DNA of 64,000 nucleotides from Halomonas ramblicola (GTDB lineage Bacteria > Pseudomonadota > Gammaproteobacteria > Pseudomonadales > Halomonadaceae): positions 251,724 through 315,723 of the forward strand of contig NZ_JAUFPL010000034.1 in the NCBI RefSeq assembly GCF_030409215.1, written 5' to 3'. Below are positions 1 through 12,951 of this stretch, piece after piece (positions within the stretch are counted from its first letter, which is position 1; each line of letters opens with the position of its first letter). The position numbers were made by a program, and so were the translations under genes. The notes under the pieces are model-generated. The model did no database searches and had not been told where the DNA came from. It saw only the letters and a list, made by a program, of their open reading frames with translations.

Positions 1-124
1 GCTGGATCAGCGCCAGCACCAGGTAGCCGAAGGTCAGGCCGGCCAGCAGGTTGAGTCCGCTGAAGTCGCCGGTGAGCACCACCCAGGCGAAGCCCAGCAG
101 CAGGTTCCAGGCGGCGCCGATCAT
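1..124 (-). CDS. mnhE: Na+/H+ antiporter subunit E, 5' fragment (Mrp locus 1)
   Basis: This is the first 41 codons of a membrane protein that continues past the left edge. It begins [20 protein letters not shown] and has the hydrophobic N-terminal segment typical of MnhE/MrpE. The ATG at 124 overlaps the TGA of mnhD by the sequence ATGA, and a strong Shine-Dalgarno (GGGGAGGTGAG) sits just upstream inside mnhD. Order A-B-C-D-E on the minus strand matches the Mrp operon, so mnhF and mnhG are expected beyond the edge. The family role is a small structural subunit of the Mrp Na+/H+ antiporter in the inner membrane. The call rests mainly on position and hydrophobicity because the conserved C-terminal half is not in the window. 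Confidence 0.8.
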   Translation of the reverse strand, partial: MIGAAWNLLLGFAWVVLTGDFSGLNLLAGLTFGYLVLALIQ

Positions 125-1638
125 GGGCTCACCTCCCCGGGCGCATCGAGCACCGCCTCGATGTAGCGGGTCGGATCCAGCAGCTCGGCGGCCGAGGCCG
201 CGGCCAGGGCGTGGATGGGTTCGGCGTTGAGGCCAATGTACAGGGTGCACAGCGCCAGCCCCGCCACCGGCGCCACCATCAGCCACAGCTCGCGCTGGCG
301 CACCTCCGGATAGGGGTCGACGTCGCCCTCGGCCGGGGTCGCCTTCCAGAACACCTCGGCCCAGATCTTGATCATCGAGTAGAGCGTCAGCAGGCCCACC
401 ACCAGGGCGATGGCGGTGACCCCATAGGCCTCGGCCTCGACCCCCGCCCGGATCACGATGAACTTGGCGAAGAAGCCCGACAGCGGCGGCATGCCGGCCA
501 GCGACAGCGCCGGGATCAGGAACAGCACGGCGAGCCAGGGGTGGCTGCGGTAGAAGCCCCCCAGCTTCTCCAGCCGGTAGCTGCCGCCCAGCCGGTAGAC
601 GATGCCGCTGACCAGGAAGAGGTTCGTCTTCACGATGATGTGGTGAGCGATGTAGAAGACCCCGCCGAGGATCGCCAGGGGCGTGAACAGCGCCAGTCCC
701 AGGATCATGTAGCCGATCTGGCTGACGATGTGGAACGACAGGATGCGCCGGAACTCGTACTGGGCCGCCGCCCCCAGCACCCCCGAGAGCATGGTCAACC
801 CGGCCCCCCACAGCAGGATCTCGTGGGTGTAGCCCGGGCTGTGGTGGAAGATCAGGGTGAACACCCGGTACAGCGCATAGACCCCCACCTTGGTGAGCAG
901 CCCCGCGAACAGCGCCGAGACCGCCACCGGCGGCGTGTGGTAGGAGGCCGGGAGCCAGAAGAACAGCGGGAAGGCCGCCGCCTTGATGCCGAAGGCGACC
1001 ATGAACATCATCGCCAGGACATCGACCATGCCCTGGTCCTCCAGGCCGCCCAGGCGACGGGCGATGTCGGCCATGTTCAGGGTGCCCACCATGCCGTAGA
1101 GCAGGCCCACGGCGATCAGGAAGATGACCGAGGAGAGCAGGTTGAGGGTGACGTACTTGATCGCCCCCTCCATCTGCGCCTTCTCGCTGCCCAGGGTGAG
1201 CAGCGCGAAGGAGGCCACCAGCATCACCTCGAACCAGACATAGAGGTTGAAGATGTCGCCGGTGAGGAAGGCACCCGCCACCCCGGCCAGCAGCAGGTGC
1301 ATCAGCGGGAAGTAACCGAAGGCCTCATGGCCGCGCCCGATGGTGGCCAGGGAGTAGATCGCCACGGCGAAGCCGATGATGCCGGTGAGCACCACCATGA
1401 TGGCGCCCAGCAGGTCGGCCACCAGGCTGATGCCGAAGGGCGCCACCCAGCCGCCCATCTGCATCACCAGGATGCCGTCGCGACTCACCGAGGCCAGCAG
1501 CCAGACGCTGGTGCCCAGCAACCCGGCGGTGCCGCCCACGGCGACCAGGCGCTGCATCAACCGCGAGCGCCAGAACACCAGCGAGACGGCCCCCGCCATC
1601 ATCGGGATCAGCACGGGCAGCGCGATCTCGGGATTCAC
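121..1638 (-). CDS. mnhD: Na+/H+ antiporter subunit D (Mrp locus 1)
   Basis: A 505-residue polytopic membrane protein of the proton-pumping NADH-dehydrogenase-like family (MrpD/NuoN-NuoM type). The conserved charged residues of MrpD are in their family positions: Glu137 in the segment [10 protein letters not shown] and Lys219 in [17 protein letters not shown]. Both are known from MrpD studies to be needed for antiport. It forms part of the multi-subunit antiporter that exports Na+ in exchange for H+. The ATG overlaps the mnhC stop by four bases and its own TGA overlaps mnhE, so translation is probably coupled along the operon. Length is normal for the family. A second, clearly diverged MnhD lies at 8236-9744 in the divergent locus. 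Confidence 0.95.
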   Translation of the reverse strand: MNPEIALPVLIPMMAGAVSLVFWRSRLMQRLVAVGGTAGLLGTSVWLLASVSRDGILVMQMGGWVAPFGISLVADLLGAIMVVLTGIIGFAVAIYSLATIGRGHEAFGYFPLMHLLLAGVAGAFLTGDIFNLYVWFEVMLVASFALLTLGSEKAQMEGAIKYVTLNLLSSVIFLIAVGLLYGMVGTLNMADIARRLGGLEDQGMVDVLAMMFMVAFGIKAAAFPLFFWLPASYHTPPVAVSALFAGLLTKVGVYALYRVFTLIFHHSPGYTHEILLWGAGLTMLSGVLGAAAQYEFRRILSFHIVSQIGYMILGLALFTPLAILGGVFYIAHHIIVKTNLFLVSGIVYRLGGSYRLEKLGGFYRSHPWLAVLFLIPALSLAGMPPLSGFFAKFIVIRAGVEAEAYGVTAIALVVGLLTLYSMIKIWAEVFWKATPAEGDVDPYPEVRQRELWLMVAPVAGLALCTLYIGLNAEPIHALAAASAAELLDPTRYIEAVLDAPGEVSP

Positions 1639-1982
1639 GTGTCGGTATCCTTCATCTTGTCCAGGTCATCGGCGCGCACGATCTCCCAGGCGCGCCGGAT
1701 CAGCACCACGGCGAACGACAGCACGCCGAAGGCGATGACGATGGCGGTGAGCACCAGGGCCTGGGGCAGCGGGTCGGCCACGGCCGCCTCGGGCGCGGAG
1801 AGCCCCTCGGGCACCAGCGGCGGCGCGCCGCGGCGCAGGCCGGCGGTGGCGAAGATCAGCAGGTTGGCGGCGTTGGAGAGCAGCATCAGGCCGATCACCA
1901 GCTTGACGATGGAGCGGCGCAGCATCATGTAGATGGCGGCGGCGAACAGGATGCCGATGGCGACGGCCATCAAGGGTTCCAT
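1635..1982 (-). CDS. mnhC: Na+/H+ antiporter subunit C (Mrp locus 1)
   Basis: A 115-residue protein with three hydrophobic helices, homologous to MrpC and NuoK. The hallmark [14 protein letters not shown] segment of the third helix is present at about residues 71-84. The ATG at 1982 is preceded by a good ribosome binding site (GAGGAGG). The stop of mnhB lies nine bases upstream, and the 3' end overlaps mnhD by four bases. It acts as one of the small membrane subunits of the Mrp complex. It is not identical to the paralogue at 7895-8239, which has a shorter loop before DPLPQALVL, so the two loci are not a recent duplication. Confidence 0.94.
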   Translation of the reverse strand: MEPLMAVAIGILFAAAIYMMLRRSIVKLVIGLMLLSNAANLLIFATAGLRRGAPPLVPEGLSAPEAAVADPLPQALVLTAIVIAFGVLSFAVVLIRRAWEIVRADDLDKMKDTDT

Positions 1983-1991
1983 GGGGCCTCC

Positions 1992-2421
1992 TCAGCCTGC
2001 AGCGTCGTCTTCATGGTCGGTCTGGACCAGGGCGGTGATGGCGGTGAGCACCGAGCCCAGCACCACGAGATAGACCCCGACATCGAAGATCAAGGGCGTC
2101 GAGGCCTTGAAGTCGATGATCGGGACCGTCCACCACTGGGCGGTGAAGAAGGGCTCGCCCTGCCACCAGCCAGGCAGGGTCGCACCCACTCCCAGCAGCA
2201 TCCCCATGCCCACCAGGTCGCGGGGCGAGACCTTGAGCATGGCGTCCAGGGCGCGCCGCCCGTAGGCGAACAGGTAGAGGGCGAAGGCCCCCGACGCCAC
2301 CAGCCCGGCGATGAAGCCGCCACCGGGTTCGTCGTGCCCGCGCAGCAGCAGGAACAGCGAGAACAGCAGCTGCAGCGGCAGCAGCAGCCGCGCCGCCACA
2401 TTGAGGATCAGCGTACCCGAT

Positions 2422-2429
<8 letters not shown>
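1992..2429 (-). CDS. mnhB: Na+/H+ antiporter subunit B (Mrp locus 1)
   Basis: A 145-residue membrane protein with the MnhB signature [15 protein letters not shown] (about residues 23-37) and a C-terminal stretch with [12 protein letters not shown]. The frame stays open further upstream, but the start at 2429 ([16 protein letters not shown]) is chosen. It has a clear GAGGAGG ribosome binding site and gives the normal family length, whereas the upstream extension is low-complexity and overlaps mnhA in another frame. The gene overlaps the end of mnhA by eight bases, consistent with translational coupling. In the divergent locus the same domain is fused to the C-terminus of subunit A. Confidence 0.93.
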
Positions 2430-4752
<2,323 letters not shown>

Positions 4753-4819
4753 CAGGCATCCTCCCGTCGTCCGGGTGGCCTGGCATCCCCGCGGCGGCCA
4801 CCGCTGGCTCGAAGCCACA

Positions 4820-4849
4820 ACTCTAGCGACACAAGATATTGAAAGGCAA
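4820..4849 (-). promoter_or_regulatory. Candidate promoter of the leftward Mrp operon
   Basis: On the minus strand a TTGCCT -35 element and a TAGAGT -10 element are separated by 18 bases, ending about 67 bases upstream of the mnhA ATG. It lies in the 260-bp divergent region between the two Mrp operons (4753-5012). For the rightward operon only a TACAGT hexamer at 4878-4883 is visible, without a convincing -35. Assignment is by motif match only. Confidence 0.4.
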
Positions 4850-5012
4850 GGGGAGAGCGAGCCGCGTCGCTTTGCGGTACAGTGTGGGGACGACGCCGTG
4901 GGTGGGCACGGCGCCCCAGGGACGGGAGGCGACCCCGCGTCGCTTGCGTCATCCTGTCCGGCGGGCATCTCTGGCCCTCCCCCTCCATGCAACCGCGCAG
5001 GATGACCGATCG

Positions 5013-7894
<2,882 letters not shown>

Positions 7895-7895
<1 letters not shown>

Positions 7896-8239
7896 TGGAA
7901 AGCCTCTACGCCATCACCACCGGGGTGCTGACCGCCTGCGGTCTCTACCTGACCCTGCGCGCCCGCACCTTCCCGGTGGTCGTGGGCCTGACCCTGCTCT
8001 CCTATGCGGTGAACCTCTTCCTGTTCTCCATGGGCGGGCTGACCACCGACGGCGCCACCCTGATCGACGGCCCCGGGCAATACGCCGACCCCCTGCCCCA
8101 GGCCCTGGTGCTTACCGCCATCGTCATCGGCTTCGCCATGACCGCCTTCGTGGTGATCCTGGCCATGCGCGCCCGCAGCGAGGCGGGCAACGACCATGTC
8201 GACGGCCGCAAGCATGAGGACGGGGAGGAACGCCGATGA
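7895..8239 (+). CDS. mnhC: Na+/H+ antiporter subunit C (Mrp locus 2)
   Basis: A 114-residue three-helix protein of the MrpC/NuoK family with the signature [21 protein letters not shown] (about 65-85, key residues Asp65, Pro68, Gln69). The ATG at 7895 overlaps the stop of the mnhAB fusion by one base (TGATG) and has AAGGAG nine bases upstream. The 3' end overlaps mnhD by four bases. It is a small structural subunit of the second Mrp complex. The hydrophilic C-terminal tail (about 95-114, rich in Arg, Glu, Asp) is probably cytoplasmic. Confidence 0.93.
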
Positions 8240-9744
8240 TGTCACACCTGATCGTCCTGCCCGTGGTGCTGCCGCTGGTGGCCGGTGCCCTGCTACTCTA
8301 TAGTCGCCAGGGCGCCACCCGTGTGAAGCGTCTGGTCGGCGTCGGTGCCACCGCCCTGCTGGTGCTGGTGGGCATCGCCCTGGTGGCCCGCGCCGCCGGC
8401 GGCGAGGTGACCTACTACGCCCTGGGCGACTGGCAGCCGCCCTTCGGCATCGTGCTGGTCCTCGATCGCCTCTCGGCGCTGATGGTGCTGCTCACCGCGG
8501 TGCTGGCCCTGGGCGCCGTGGTGTTCGCCTGCGCCGGTGACGACGAGCGTGGCAGCAACTTCCACGGCCTCTTCCAGTGGCAGCTGGTGGGCATCAACGG
8601 CGCCTTCCTCACCGGTGACCTCTTCAACCTCTTCGTGTTCTTCGAGGTGCTGCTGCTGGCTTCCTACGCCCTGTTGCTGCACGGCGGCGGCAAGGCGCGC
8701 ATCATGGCCAGCGTCCACTACGTGGTGCTCAACCTGGCCGGCTCCTCGCTGTTCCTGATCGCCGTGGGCATCCTCTACGGCGCCACCGGCACCCTCAACA
8801 TGGCCGACATGGCCGTGCGCCTGGGTGAGCTGCCCGCCGAGCGCGAGGGCCTGGTGGTGGCCGGCGCGCTGATGCTGCTGGTGGTGTTCGGCCTCAAGGC
8901 TGCCATCCTGCCGCTCTACTTCTGGCTGCCGCGGGCCTACGCCTCGGCGCCAGCCCCGGTGGCGGCGCTCTTCGCCATCATGACCAAGGTCGGCATCTAT
9001 GCCATCCTGCGGGTCTACTCCCTGGTGTTCGGCGAGGCGGCCGGCCCCCTCGCCGACCTGGAACAGGGCTGGGTGTGGTGGCTGTCGCTGGCCACCCTGG
9101 CGATCGCCGGGGTGGGCACCCTGGCGGCCCGCGACCTGCGCCTGCTGGTGGCCTACCTGGTGCTGGTCTCGGTGGGCACCCTGCTGGCCGGCATCGGCAT
9201 GGGCTCGCCGGCGGCCGTCTCCGCCCTGCTCTACTACCTGATCCACACCACCCTGATCACCGGCGGGCTCTTCCTGCTCGCCGAGCTGATCGGGGTCCAG
9301 CGCGGCAAGGCCGGCACCCGCCTGGTCAAGGGCCGCCCGCTGCGCCAGGGCGGCCGGCTGGCCATGCTGTTCCTCGTCGGCGCCGTGGCGGTGGCCGGCC
9401 TGCCGCCGCTCTCCGGGGCACTGGGCAAGGCGCTGCTGCTGGCGGCCGCCGAGGAGGGCCAGCGGCCCTGGCTGTGGCCGGTGCTGCTGCTCACCGGGCT
9501 CGCCGCCATGGTCGCCCTGTCCCGGGCCGGCTCCACGCTGTTCTGGCGCAGCCAGGGCGAGCCCTCCGGCCGACCGCTGTCGCCCCACCAATGGTTCGGG
9601 GTGACCTGGCTGCTGGGCGCCGCGCCGCTGCTGGTGGTGCTGGCCGGCCCGCTGGCCGACTACACCGACGCCACCGCCGACCAGTTGGCGCGCCCCGCAG
9701 CGGTGATCCAGGCCCTGATTCCCGAGGAGGGTGACGCCCCATGA
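8236..9744 (+). CDS. mnhD: Na+/H+ antiporter subunit D (Mrp locus 2)
   Basis: A 502-residue polytopic protein of the MrpD/NuoN family. The essential glutamate is Glu137 in LFVFFEVLLLASYALL and the conserved lysine is Lys221 in VVFGLKAAILPLYFWLPRAY. It is a core transport subunit of the second Na+/H+ antiporter. It overlaps mnhC upstream by four bases and mnhE downstream by four bases (ATGA). Compared with the MnhD of locus 1 it shares the motifs but is widely diverged, which argues that the two loci were acquired or duplicated long ago and may differ in ion preference or expression. Confidence 0.94.
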   Translation: MMSHLIVLPVVLPLVAGALLLYSRQGATRVKRLVGVGATALLVLVGIALVARAAGGEVTYYALGDWQPPFGIVLVLDRLSALMVLLTAVLALGAVVFACAGDDERGSNFHGLFQWQLVGINGAFLTGDLFNLFVFFEVLLLASYALLLHGGGKARIMASVHYVVLNLAGSSLFLIAVGILYGATGTLNMADMAVRLGELPAEREGLVVAGALMLLVVFGLKAAILPLYFWLPRAYASAPAPVAALFAIMTKVGIYAILRVYSLVFGEAAGPLADLEQGWVWWLSLATLAIAGVGTLAARDLRLLVAYLVLVSVGTLLAGIGMGSPAAVSALLYYLIHTTLITGGLFLLAELIGVQRGKAGTRLVKGRPLRQGGRLAMLFLVGAVAVAGLPPLSGALGKALLLAAAEEGQRPWLWPVLLLTGLAAMVALSRAGSTLFWRSQGEPSGRPLSPHQWFGVTWLLGAAPLLVVLAGPLADYTDATADQLARPAAVIQALIPEEGDAP

Positions 9745-10238
9745 TCAAGCCCCGTCCCTGGCTGCCGACGCCCCTGCTGTCGATCCTGCTGCTGGTGGTC
9801 TGGCTGCTGATGGCACGCAGCATCGCCTTCGGCCACATCCTGCTGGGCGGCGCCCTGGCCGTGGCGATCCCGCTGGTCACCCAGCGCTTCGCGGACCCCC
9901 ATCCCCACGTCGGCAAGCCCGGGCTGCTGCTGCGCTTCGTGCTGCGGGTGCTGGGCGATATCGTGATCGCCAACCTCGAGGTGGCCTGGCTGATCGTCAA
10001 CCCCTGGCGACGCCTGCGGCCCCACTTCGTGGAGTATCCGCTGATGCTGGAGGACCGCTTCACCATCACCCTGCTGGCCAACACCATCAGCCTCACCCCG
10101 GGCACGGTCTCGGCCAACCTGCGCCTGGACGGCAGGTCGCTGCTGATCCACGCCCTGGACGTGGAGGACGACGAGGCGCTCATCGAGCATATCCGCGAGC
10201 GCTACGAACGGCCGCTGAAGGAGATCTACGAATGCTAG
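9741..10238 (+). CDS. mnhE: Na+/H+ antiporter subunit E (Mrp locus 2)
   Basis: A 165-residue protein with two N-terminal hydrophobic helices and a cytoplasmic C-terminal half. The MnhE hallmark LANTISLTPGTVSANL is at about residues 113-128, followed by an acidic stretch (ALDVEDDEALIEHI). It is a subunit of the Mrp complex in the inner membrane. The start ATGATC overlaps the mnhD stop by four bases, and a GAGGAGGGTGA ribosome binding site precedes it. The 3' end overlaps mnhF by seven bases. Length and composition are normal for the family. Confidence 0.93.
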   Translation: MIKPRPWLPTPLLSILLLVVWLLMARSIAFGHILLGGALAVAIPLVTQRFADPHPHVGKPGLLLRFVLRVLGDIVIANLEVAWLIVNPWRRLRPHFVEYPLMLEDRFTITLLANTISLTPGTVSANLRLDGRSLLIHALDVEDDEALIEHIRERYERPLKEIYEC

Positions 10239-10501
10239 ACATCGCGCTGTGGACCAGCCTGGCGCTGGTCGTGGCGGCACTGCTGCTGAACGTCTACCGC
10301 CTGACCATCGGCCCCGACATGCCCGACCGCCTGCTGGCCCTGGATACCATGTACATCAACTCCATCGCCCTGATCGTGCTGCTGGGGCTGTGGCTCAACA
10401 CCAAGACCTACTTCGAGTCGGCGCTGCTGATCGCCATGCTCGGCTTCATCAGTACCGTGGCGGTCTGCAAGTACCTGCTGCGCGGCGATATCATCGAGTA
10501 G
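10232..10501 (+). CDS. mnhF: Na+/H+ antiporter subunit F (Mrp locus 2)
   Basis: An 89-residue three-helix membrane protein. MnhF features are the GPDMPDRLLALDTM segment (about 27-40) and the C-terminal ALLIAMLGFISTVAVCKYLL. The ATG at 10232 lies inside the last codons of mnhE (overlap of seven bases) with AAGGAG upstream. Its role is a small subunit of the Mrp antiporter. MrpF homologues are sometimes linked to bile salt or cholate efflux in other bacteria, but nothing here suggests that. Confidence 0.92.
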   Translation: MLDIALWTSLALVVAALLLNVYRLTIGPDMPDRLLALDTMYINSIALIVLLGLWLNTKTYFESALLIAMLGFISTVAVCKYLLRGDIIE

Positions 10502-10513
10502 CGGAGGGAGACG

Positions 10514-10906
10514 ATGACCCACTACGTGATTCTCGAGGGCGTGATCGCCTTCCTGCTGGTGGCCGGCGGGGCCTTCGTGTTCATCGGCTCGCTGGGCCTG
10601 GCCCACTTGCGCGACTTCTACATGCGCCTGCACGGCCCCACCAAGGCCACCACCTTGGGCATCGGCTGCATGCTGGTCGCCTCGATGCTCTATTTCTGGG
10701 TGACCGAGGGCAAGCCGGACATCCAGGAGATGCTGATCACCCTGTTCCTGTTCATCACCGCCCCGGTCAGCGCCCACCTGCTGGCCAAGACCGGCCTGCA
10801 CCTGCGCCTGAAGCATGTGGAAAAGACCGCCGGCAGGCCCGCCGAACTGCGCCACGAGGAGGTCGGCGAGAAGCCGGTGCCGCACCCCGACCGAGGCCAC
10901 GGCTGA
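10514..10906 (+). CDS. mnhG: Na+/H+ antiporter subunit G (Mrp locus 2)
   Basis: A 130-residue protein with three helices and the MnhG signature LAHLRDFYMRLHGPTKATTLG (Arg, His, Gly, Pro and Thr residues at about 32-52), followed by a hydrophilic tail. It completes the order AB-C-D-E-F-G, so locus 2 is a full seven-subunit operon. A GGAGGGAG ribosome binding site precedes the ATG. The operon ends at a GC-rich hairpin shared with the convergent hemH. Confidence 0.93.
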   Translation: MTHYVILEGVIAFLLVAGGAFVFIGSLGLAHLRDFYMRLHGPTKATTLGIGCMLVASMLYFWVTEGKPDIQEMLITLFLFITAPVSAHLLAKTGLHLRLKHVEKTAGRPAELRHEEVGEKPVPHPDRGHG

Positions 10907-10915
10907 CCCGCATCG

Positions 10916-10934
10916 GGCCCGCCATCGGCGGGCC
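10916..10934. terminator. Bidirectional hairpin between mnhG and hemH
   Basis: GGCCCGCC and GGCGGGCC form a perfect 8-bp stem with a three-base ATC loop, placed between the stop codons of the convergent genes mnhG and hemH. The hemH stop codon starts at the base of the stem. There is no long T run, so efficiency is uncertain. Confidence 0.6.
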
Positions 10935-12007
10935 TATACCCAGCCGCCCAGCTCGTTGTCGATGACCGCAAGCAGCGCGGCGATATGGTCGTCGCGGTCG
11001 TTGAGGCAGGGCACGTAGGTGAAGGTCTCGCCGCCGGCCTCGAGGAAGCTCGCGCGAATCTCCTCCTGGATCTCCTCCAGGGTCTCCACGCAGTCGGCGG
11101 CGAAGGCCGGCGAAATCACCGCGATATGCTTCCGGCCCTGGTGGGCCAGCTCGGCCACGTGATCGACCGTGGCCGGCCCCAGCCACTCCTCGGGGCCGAA
11201 CTGGGACTGGAAGGCGGTCTGGATGGCGTCGTCCTCCCAACCCAGCGCCTCGCGCAGCAGGCGCGTGGTCTTCTGGCACTGGCAGTGATAGGGATCGCCC
11301 TCCGTCAGGAAGCGCTTGGGCACCCCGTGATAGGAGGCCACCAGTACCTCGGGTGGCGTCCCGGCGGCCGCATAGGCCTCGCGCACGCTGTTGGCCAGCG
11401 CTTCGACGTAGCGCGGGTGCTCGAAGTAGGCCGGCACGGTGCGAATCGCCGGCTGCCACTTGAGCCGCATCAGGGTGCGGAAGGCCTGGTCGTTGGCGGA
11501 GGCGGTGGTGGGCGAGGCGTACTGGGGATAGAGTGGGAAGAACAGGATCTTCTCGCAGCCCGCCGCCTGCATCCGGCGCAGGACGCTGTCGGTGGCGGGA
11601 TTGCCGTAGCGCATGCAGAAGTCGACCAGCACCCCCTCCCCGTAGCGCGCCGCGAGCCCCTCGGCCACCTTGCGGGTCTGCTCCCGGGTGATGGTGAGCA
11701 GCGGGCTCTCGTCCTTCTCGATGTTCCAGATACCGCGGTAGGCCTCGCCGGACTTGAAGGGGCGCCGCGCCAGGATGATCAGCTGCAGCAGCGGCTGCCA
11801 CTTCCAGCGCGGGTAGTCGACGACTCGCTGGTCGGAGAGGAACTCGCTAAGGTAGCGGCGCATCGACCAGTAGTCGGTGGCGTCGGGCGTGCCCAGGTTG
11901 GCGAGCACCACCCCTACCCTGGCGCGGGGAACCGGCGGATGATCTGCCGGGGCATGGGCGAGGCGGCCGGTGCCGGGCCGCTCCGGTACCGGGGTCGTGG
12001 TGGTCAT
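10934..12007 (-). CDS. hemH: Ferrochelatase
   Basis: A 357-residue protein of the HemH family, which inserts Fe2+ into protoporphyrin IX to make protohaem, the last step of haem synthesis. Metal-binding residues of the family are in place: His227 in VLVASYHGVPKRF and Glu308 in FAADCVETLEEI. Other conserved blocks are DYPRWKWQPLL (64-74), YPQYASPTTAS (160-170) and YHCQCQKTTRLL (240-251). The N-terminus is about 30 residues longer than E. coli HemH and rich in Thr and Pro. A shorter start is possible, but no better ATG with a ribosome binding site is seen. It has its own upstream dyad (12077-12108) and ends tail to tail with mnhG. Haem from this enzyme is needed by the cbb3 oxidase encoded at 33-41 kb. 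Confidence 0.95.
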   Translation of the reverse strand: MTTTTPVPERPGTGRLAHAPADHPPVPRARVGVVLANLGTPDATDYWSMRRYLSEFLSDQRVVDYPRWKWQPLLQLIILARRPFKSGEAYRGIWNIEKDESPLLTITREQTRKVAEGLAARYGEGVLVDFCMRYGNPATDSVLRRMQAAGCEKILFFPLYPQYASPTTASANDQAFRTLMRLKWQPAIRTVPAYFEHPRYVEALANSVREAYAAAGTPPEVLVASYHGVPKRFLTEGDPYHCQCQKTTRLLREALGWEDDAIQTAFQSQFGPEEWLGPATVDHVAELAHQGRKHIAVISPAFAADCVETLEEIQEEIRASFLEAGGETFTYVPCLNDRDDHIAALLAVIDNELGGWV

Positions 12008-12076
12008 GGATGGGGCTCTCCCTGAGTCTCGAGCGATGTCGCCCAGTCTATCAGGGCCGGAGCCGTCGGCGGAATG

Positions 12077-12108
12077 AAGCTGTACTATCGACTCGATTTG
12101 TACAGCTT
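12077..12108. promoter_or_regulatory. 32-bp dyad upstream of hemH, candidate operator
   Basis: AAGCTGTAC (12077-12085) and GTACAGCTT (12100-12108) are perfect 9-bp inverted arms. Between them ATCGA and TCGAT form a second, nested inverted pair around a single C. The dyad is AT-richer than its surroundings, lies 70 bases upstream of the hemH ATG and is not followed by a T run, so an operator fits better than a terminator. The cognate regulator is not identifiable from the sequence. Confidence 0.5.
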
Positions 12109-12154
12109 TGGATCAAGCCTGCCCCCGGCCGTGCGCCGGAAGCCGGTGGCGGGA

Positions 12155-12457
12155 TCAGAAGACCAGCGGCATGCGCGAGGTGAGCGGGTCCTGGTAGTGG
12201 GCCTCGCGGCCGATCACCTCGTCGTGGGGGACCTGCTGGACCAGGTAGGCGCGATGGATGCCGGCCCGCTTGAGCTCCAGGTAGACGTCGTCCAGCGAGC
12301 GGAACAGCACCGGCTTGCCGCGACGCATCAGCATGTGGCGCCGTCCCTCGATGTCTTCCAGTTCCACCTGGTAGAAGCGACTGCCGGCATGACCGATGAC
12401 GCGGATCTCGTAGTTGTCGTGATGGGCCACGAAGGCCTCGAGGTCGTGAAATTCCAT
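12155..12457 (-). CDS. Small protein of the DUF6482 type, function unknown
   Basis: A 100-residue soluble protein beginning MEFHDLEAFVAHHDNYEIRV. It contains no signal peptide or membrane helix. Alternating hydrophobic and charged residues (SRFYQVELEDIEGRRHML, RSLDDVYLELKRAGIHRAYLV) suggest a small alpha/beta fold. The conserved end PLTSRMPLVF matches my recollection of small proteins annotated as DUF6482 in halomonads and pseudomonads; the family name is from memory and no function is known. The ATG at 12457 has a GGAGGG ribosome binding site. The frame stays open upstream, but that part overlaps a hairpin and the next gene. It lies between hemH and the 97-residue gene, all leftward. Confidence 0.7.
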   Translation of the reverse strand: MEFHDLEAFVAHHDNYEIRVIGHAGSRFYQVELEDIEGRRHMLMRRGKPVLFRSLDDVYLELKRAGIHRAYLVQQVPHDEVIGREAHYQDPLTSRMPLVF

Positions 12458-12489
12458 GGTTCCCTCCGCTGTCTCGCGTGAATGCGAAT

Positions 12490-12512
12490 CGGGCACAGCC
12501 TGACTGTGCCCG
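12490..12512 (-). terminator. Hairpin downstream of the 97-residue gene
   Basis: CGGGCACAG and CTGTGCCCG form a 9-bp stem with a CCTGA loop, 68 bases after the stop of the gene at 12580-12873 and 33 bases before the next ATG. There is no T run, so it may be a weak terminator or leader structure. Confidence 0.45.
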
Positions 12513-12579
12513 GTGACATCCCGATGACGGTGGCGTGTCGTTGCTGTGACCGCACACCCTCGCGGAGGGTTCCTGCCAC

Positions 12580-12873
12580 TCACTGGTAGTCGGAGGGGTC
12601 GATGGCCTTGCCCAGGGAGTTGCGATCGACCCACTTGCCGGCCTTGGTCTCCTTGTAGCGGAACACCACCCGGTCGCCGATCGCCACCGGCAGCTCGGCG
12701 TCCTCGGTCTGGTAACTGTAGGTCTCGCCGTCCACCACCAGCTGGTAGCGGTAGAGGTCGGGCATGCCCAGCCACTCCTTGAAGGGCCCTTCGCGCTCCA
12801 CCGACTGGAGCTCGCCACGCGCCTCCAGCTTGGGGGTGCGCCGTCGGTAACCGCGCCGGAATCCACCTGCCAT
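12580..12873 (-). CDS. Small basic protein of unknown function
   Basis: A 97-residue protein that I do not recognise. The first 12 residues are Arg-rich (MAGGFRRGYRRR). The rest alternates hydrophobic and polar residues in strand-like runs (YRYQLVVDGETYSYQ, GDRVVFRYKETKAGKWV) and ends in DPSDYQ. A five-stranded OB-like or SH3-like barrel would fit, and the basic N-terminus could bind nucleic acid, but this is inference. The start is well supported: GGAGGC ribosome binding site, and a TTGAGC-N16-TATAAT promoter 45-72 bases upstream. It sits directly downstream of dnaB with its own promoter. Confidence 0.8.
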   Translation of the reverse strand: MAGGFRRGYRRRTPKLEARGELQSVEREGPFKEWLGMPDLYRYQLVVDGETYSYQTEDAELPVAIGDRVVFRYKETKAGKWVDRNSLGKAIDPSDYQ

Positions 12874-12917
12874 GTTGCCTCCTTGGTGCCAGTCGGGCTG
12901 TGTCTCGGGGGCTCGGC

Positions 12918-12945
12918 ATTATACGGCCCTGGGCGCCCGGCTCAA
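12918..12945 (-). promoter_or_regulatory. Strong sigma-70-like promoter for the 97-residue gene
   Basis: On the minus strand TTGAGC (12945-12940) and TATAAT (12923-12918) are spaced by 16 bases. The -35 hexamer lies inside the right half of the hairpin that follows the dnaB stop codon, so terminator and promoter share bases. Confidence 0.65.
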
Positions 12946-12951
12946 GCCGGG
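12936..12951 (-). terminator. Hairpin at the end of dnaB
   Basis: CCCGGCT and AGCCGGG form a 7-bp stem with a two-base spacer, directly abutting the dnaB stop codon. There is no T run. The stem overlaps the -35 element of the next promoter. Confidence 0.45.

Noticed and set aside
211-1932. Long open frame on the plus strand opposite mnhD and mnhC
   Set aside because: Its product is rich in His, Gln, Arg and Asp with no domain, as expected from the antisense of GC-rich membrane genes. The opposite strand has full MnhD and MnhC.
12077-12108. The dyad upstream of hemH as a Rho-independent terminator
   Set aside because: The stem is not GC-rich and no T run follows on either strand.
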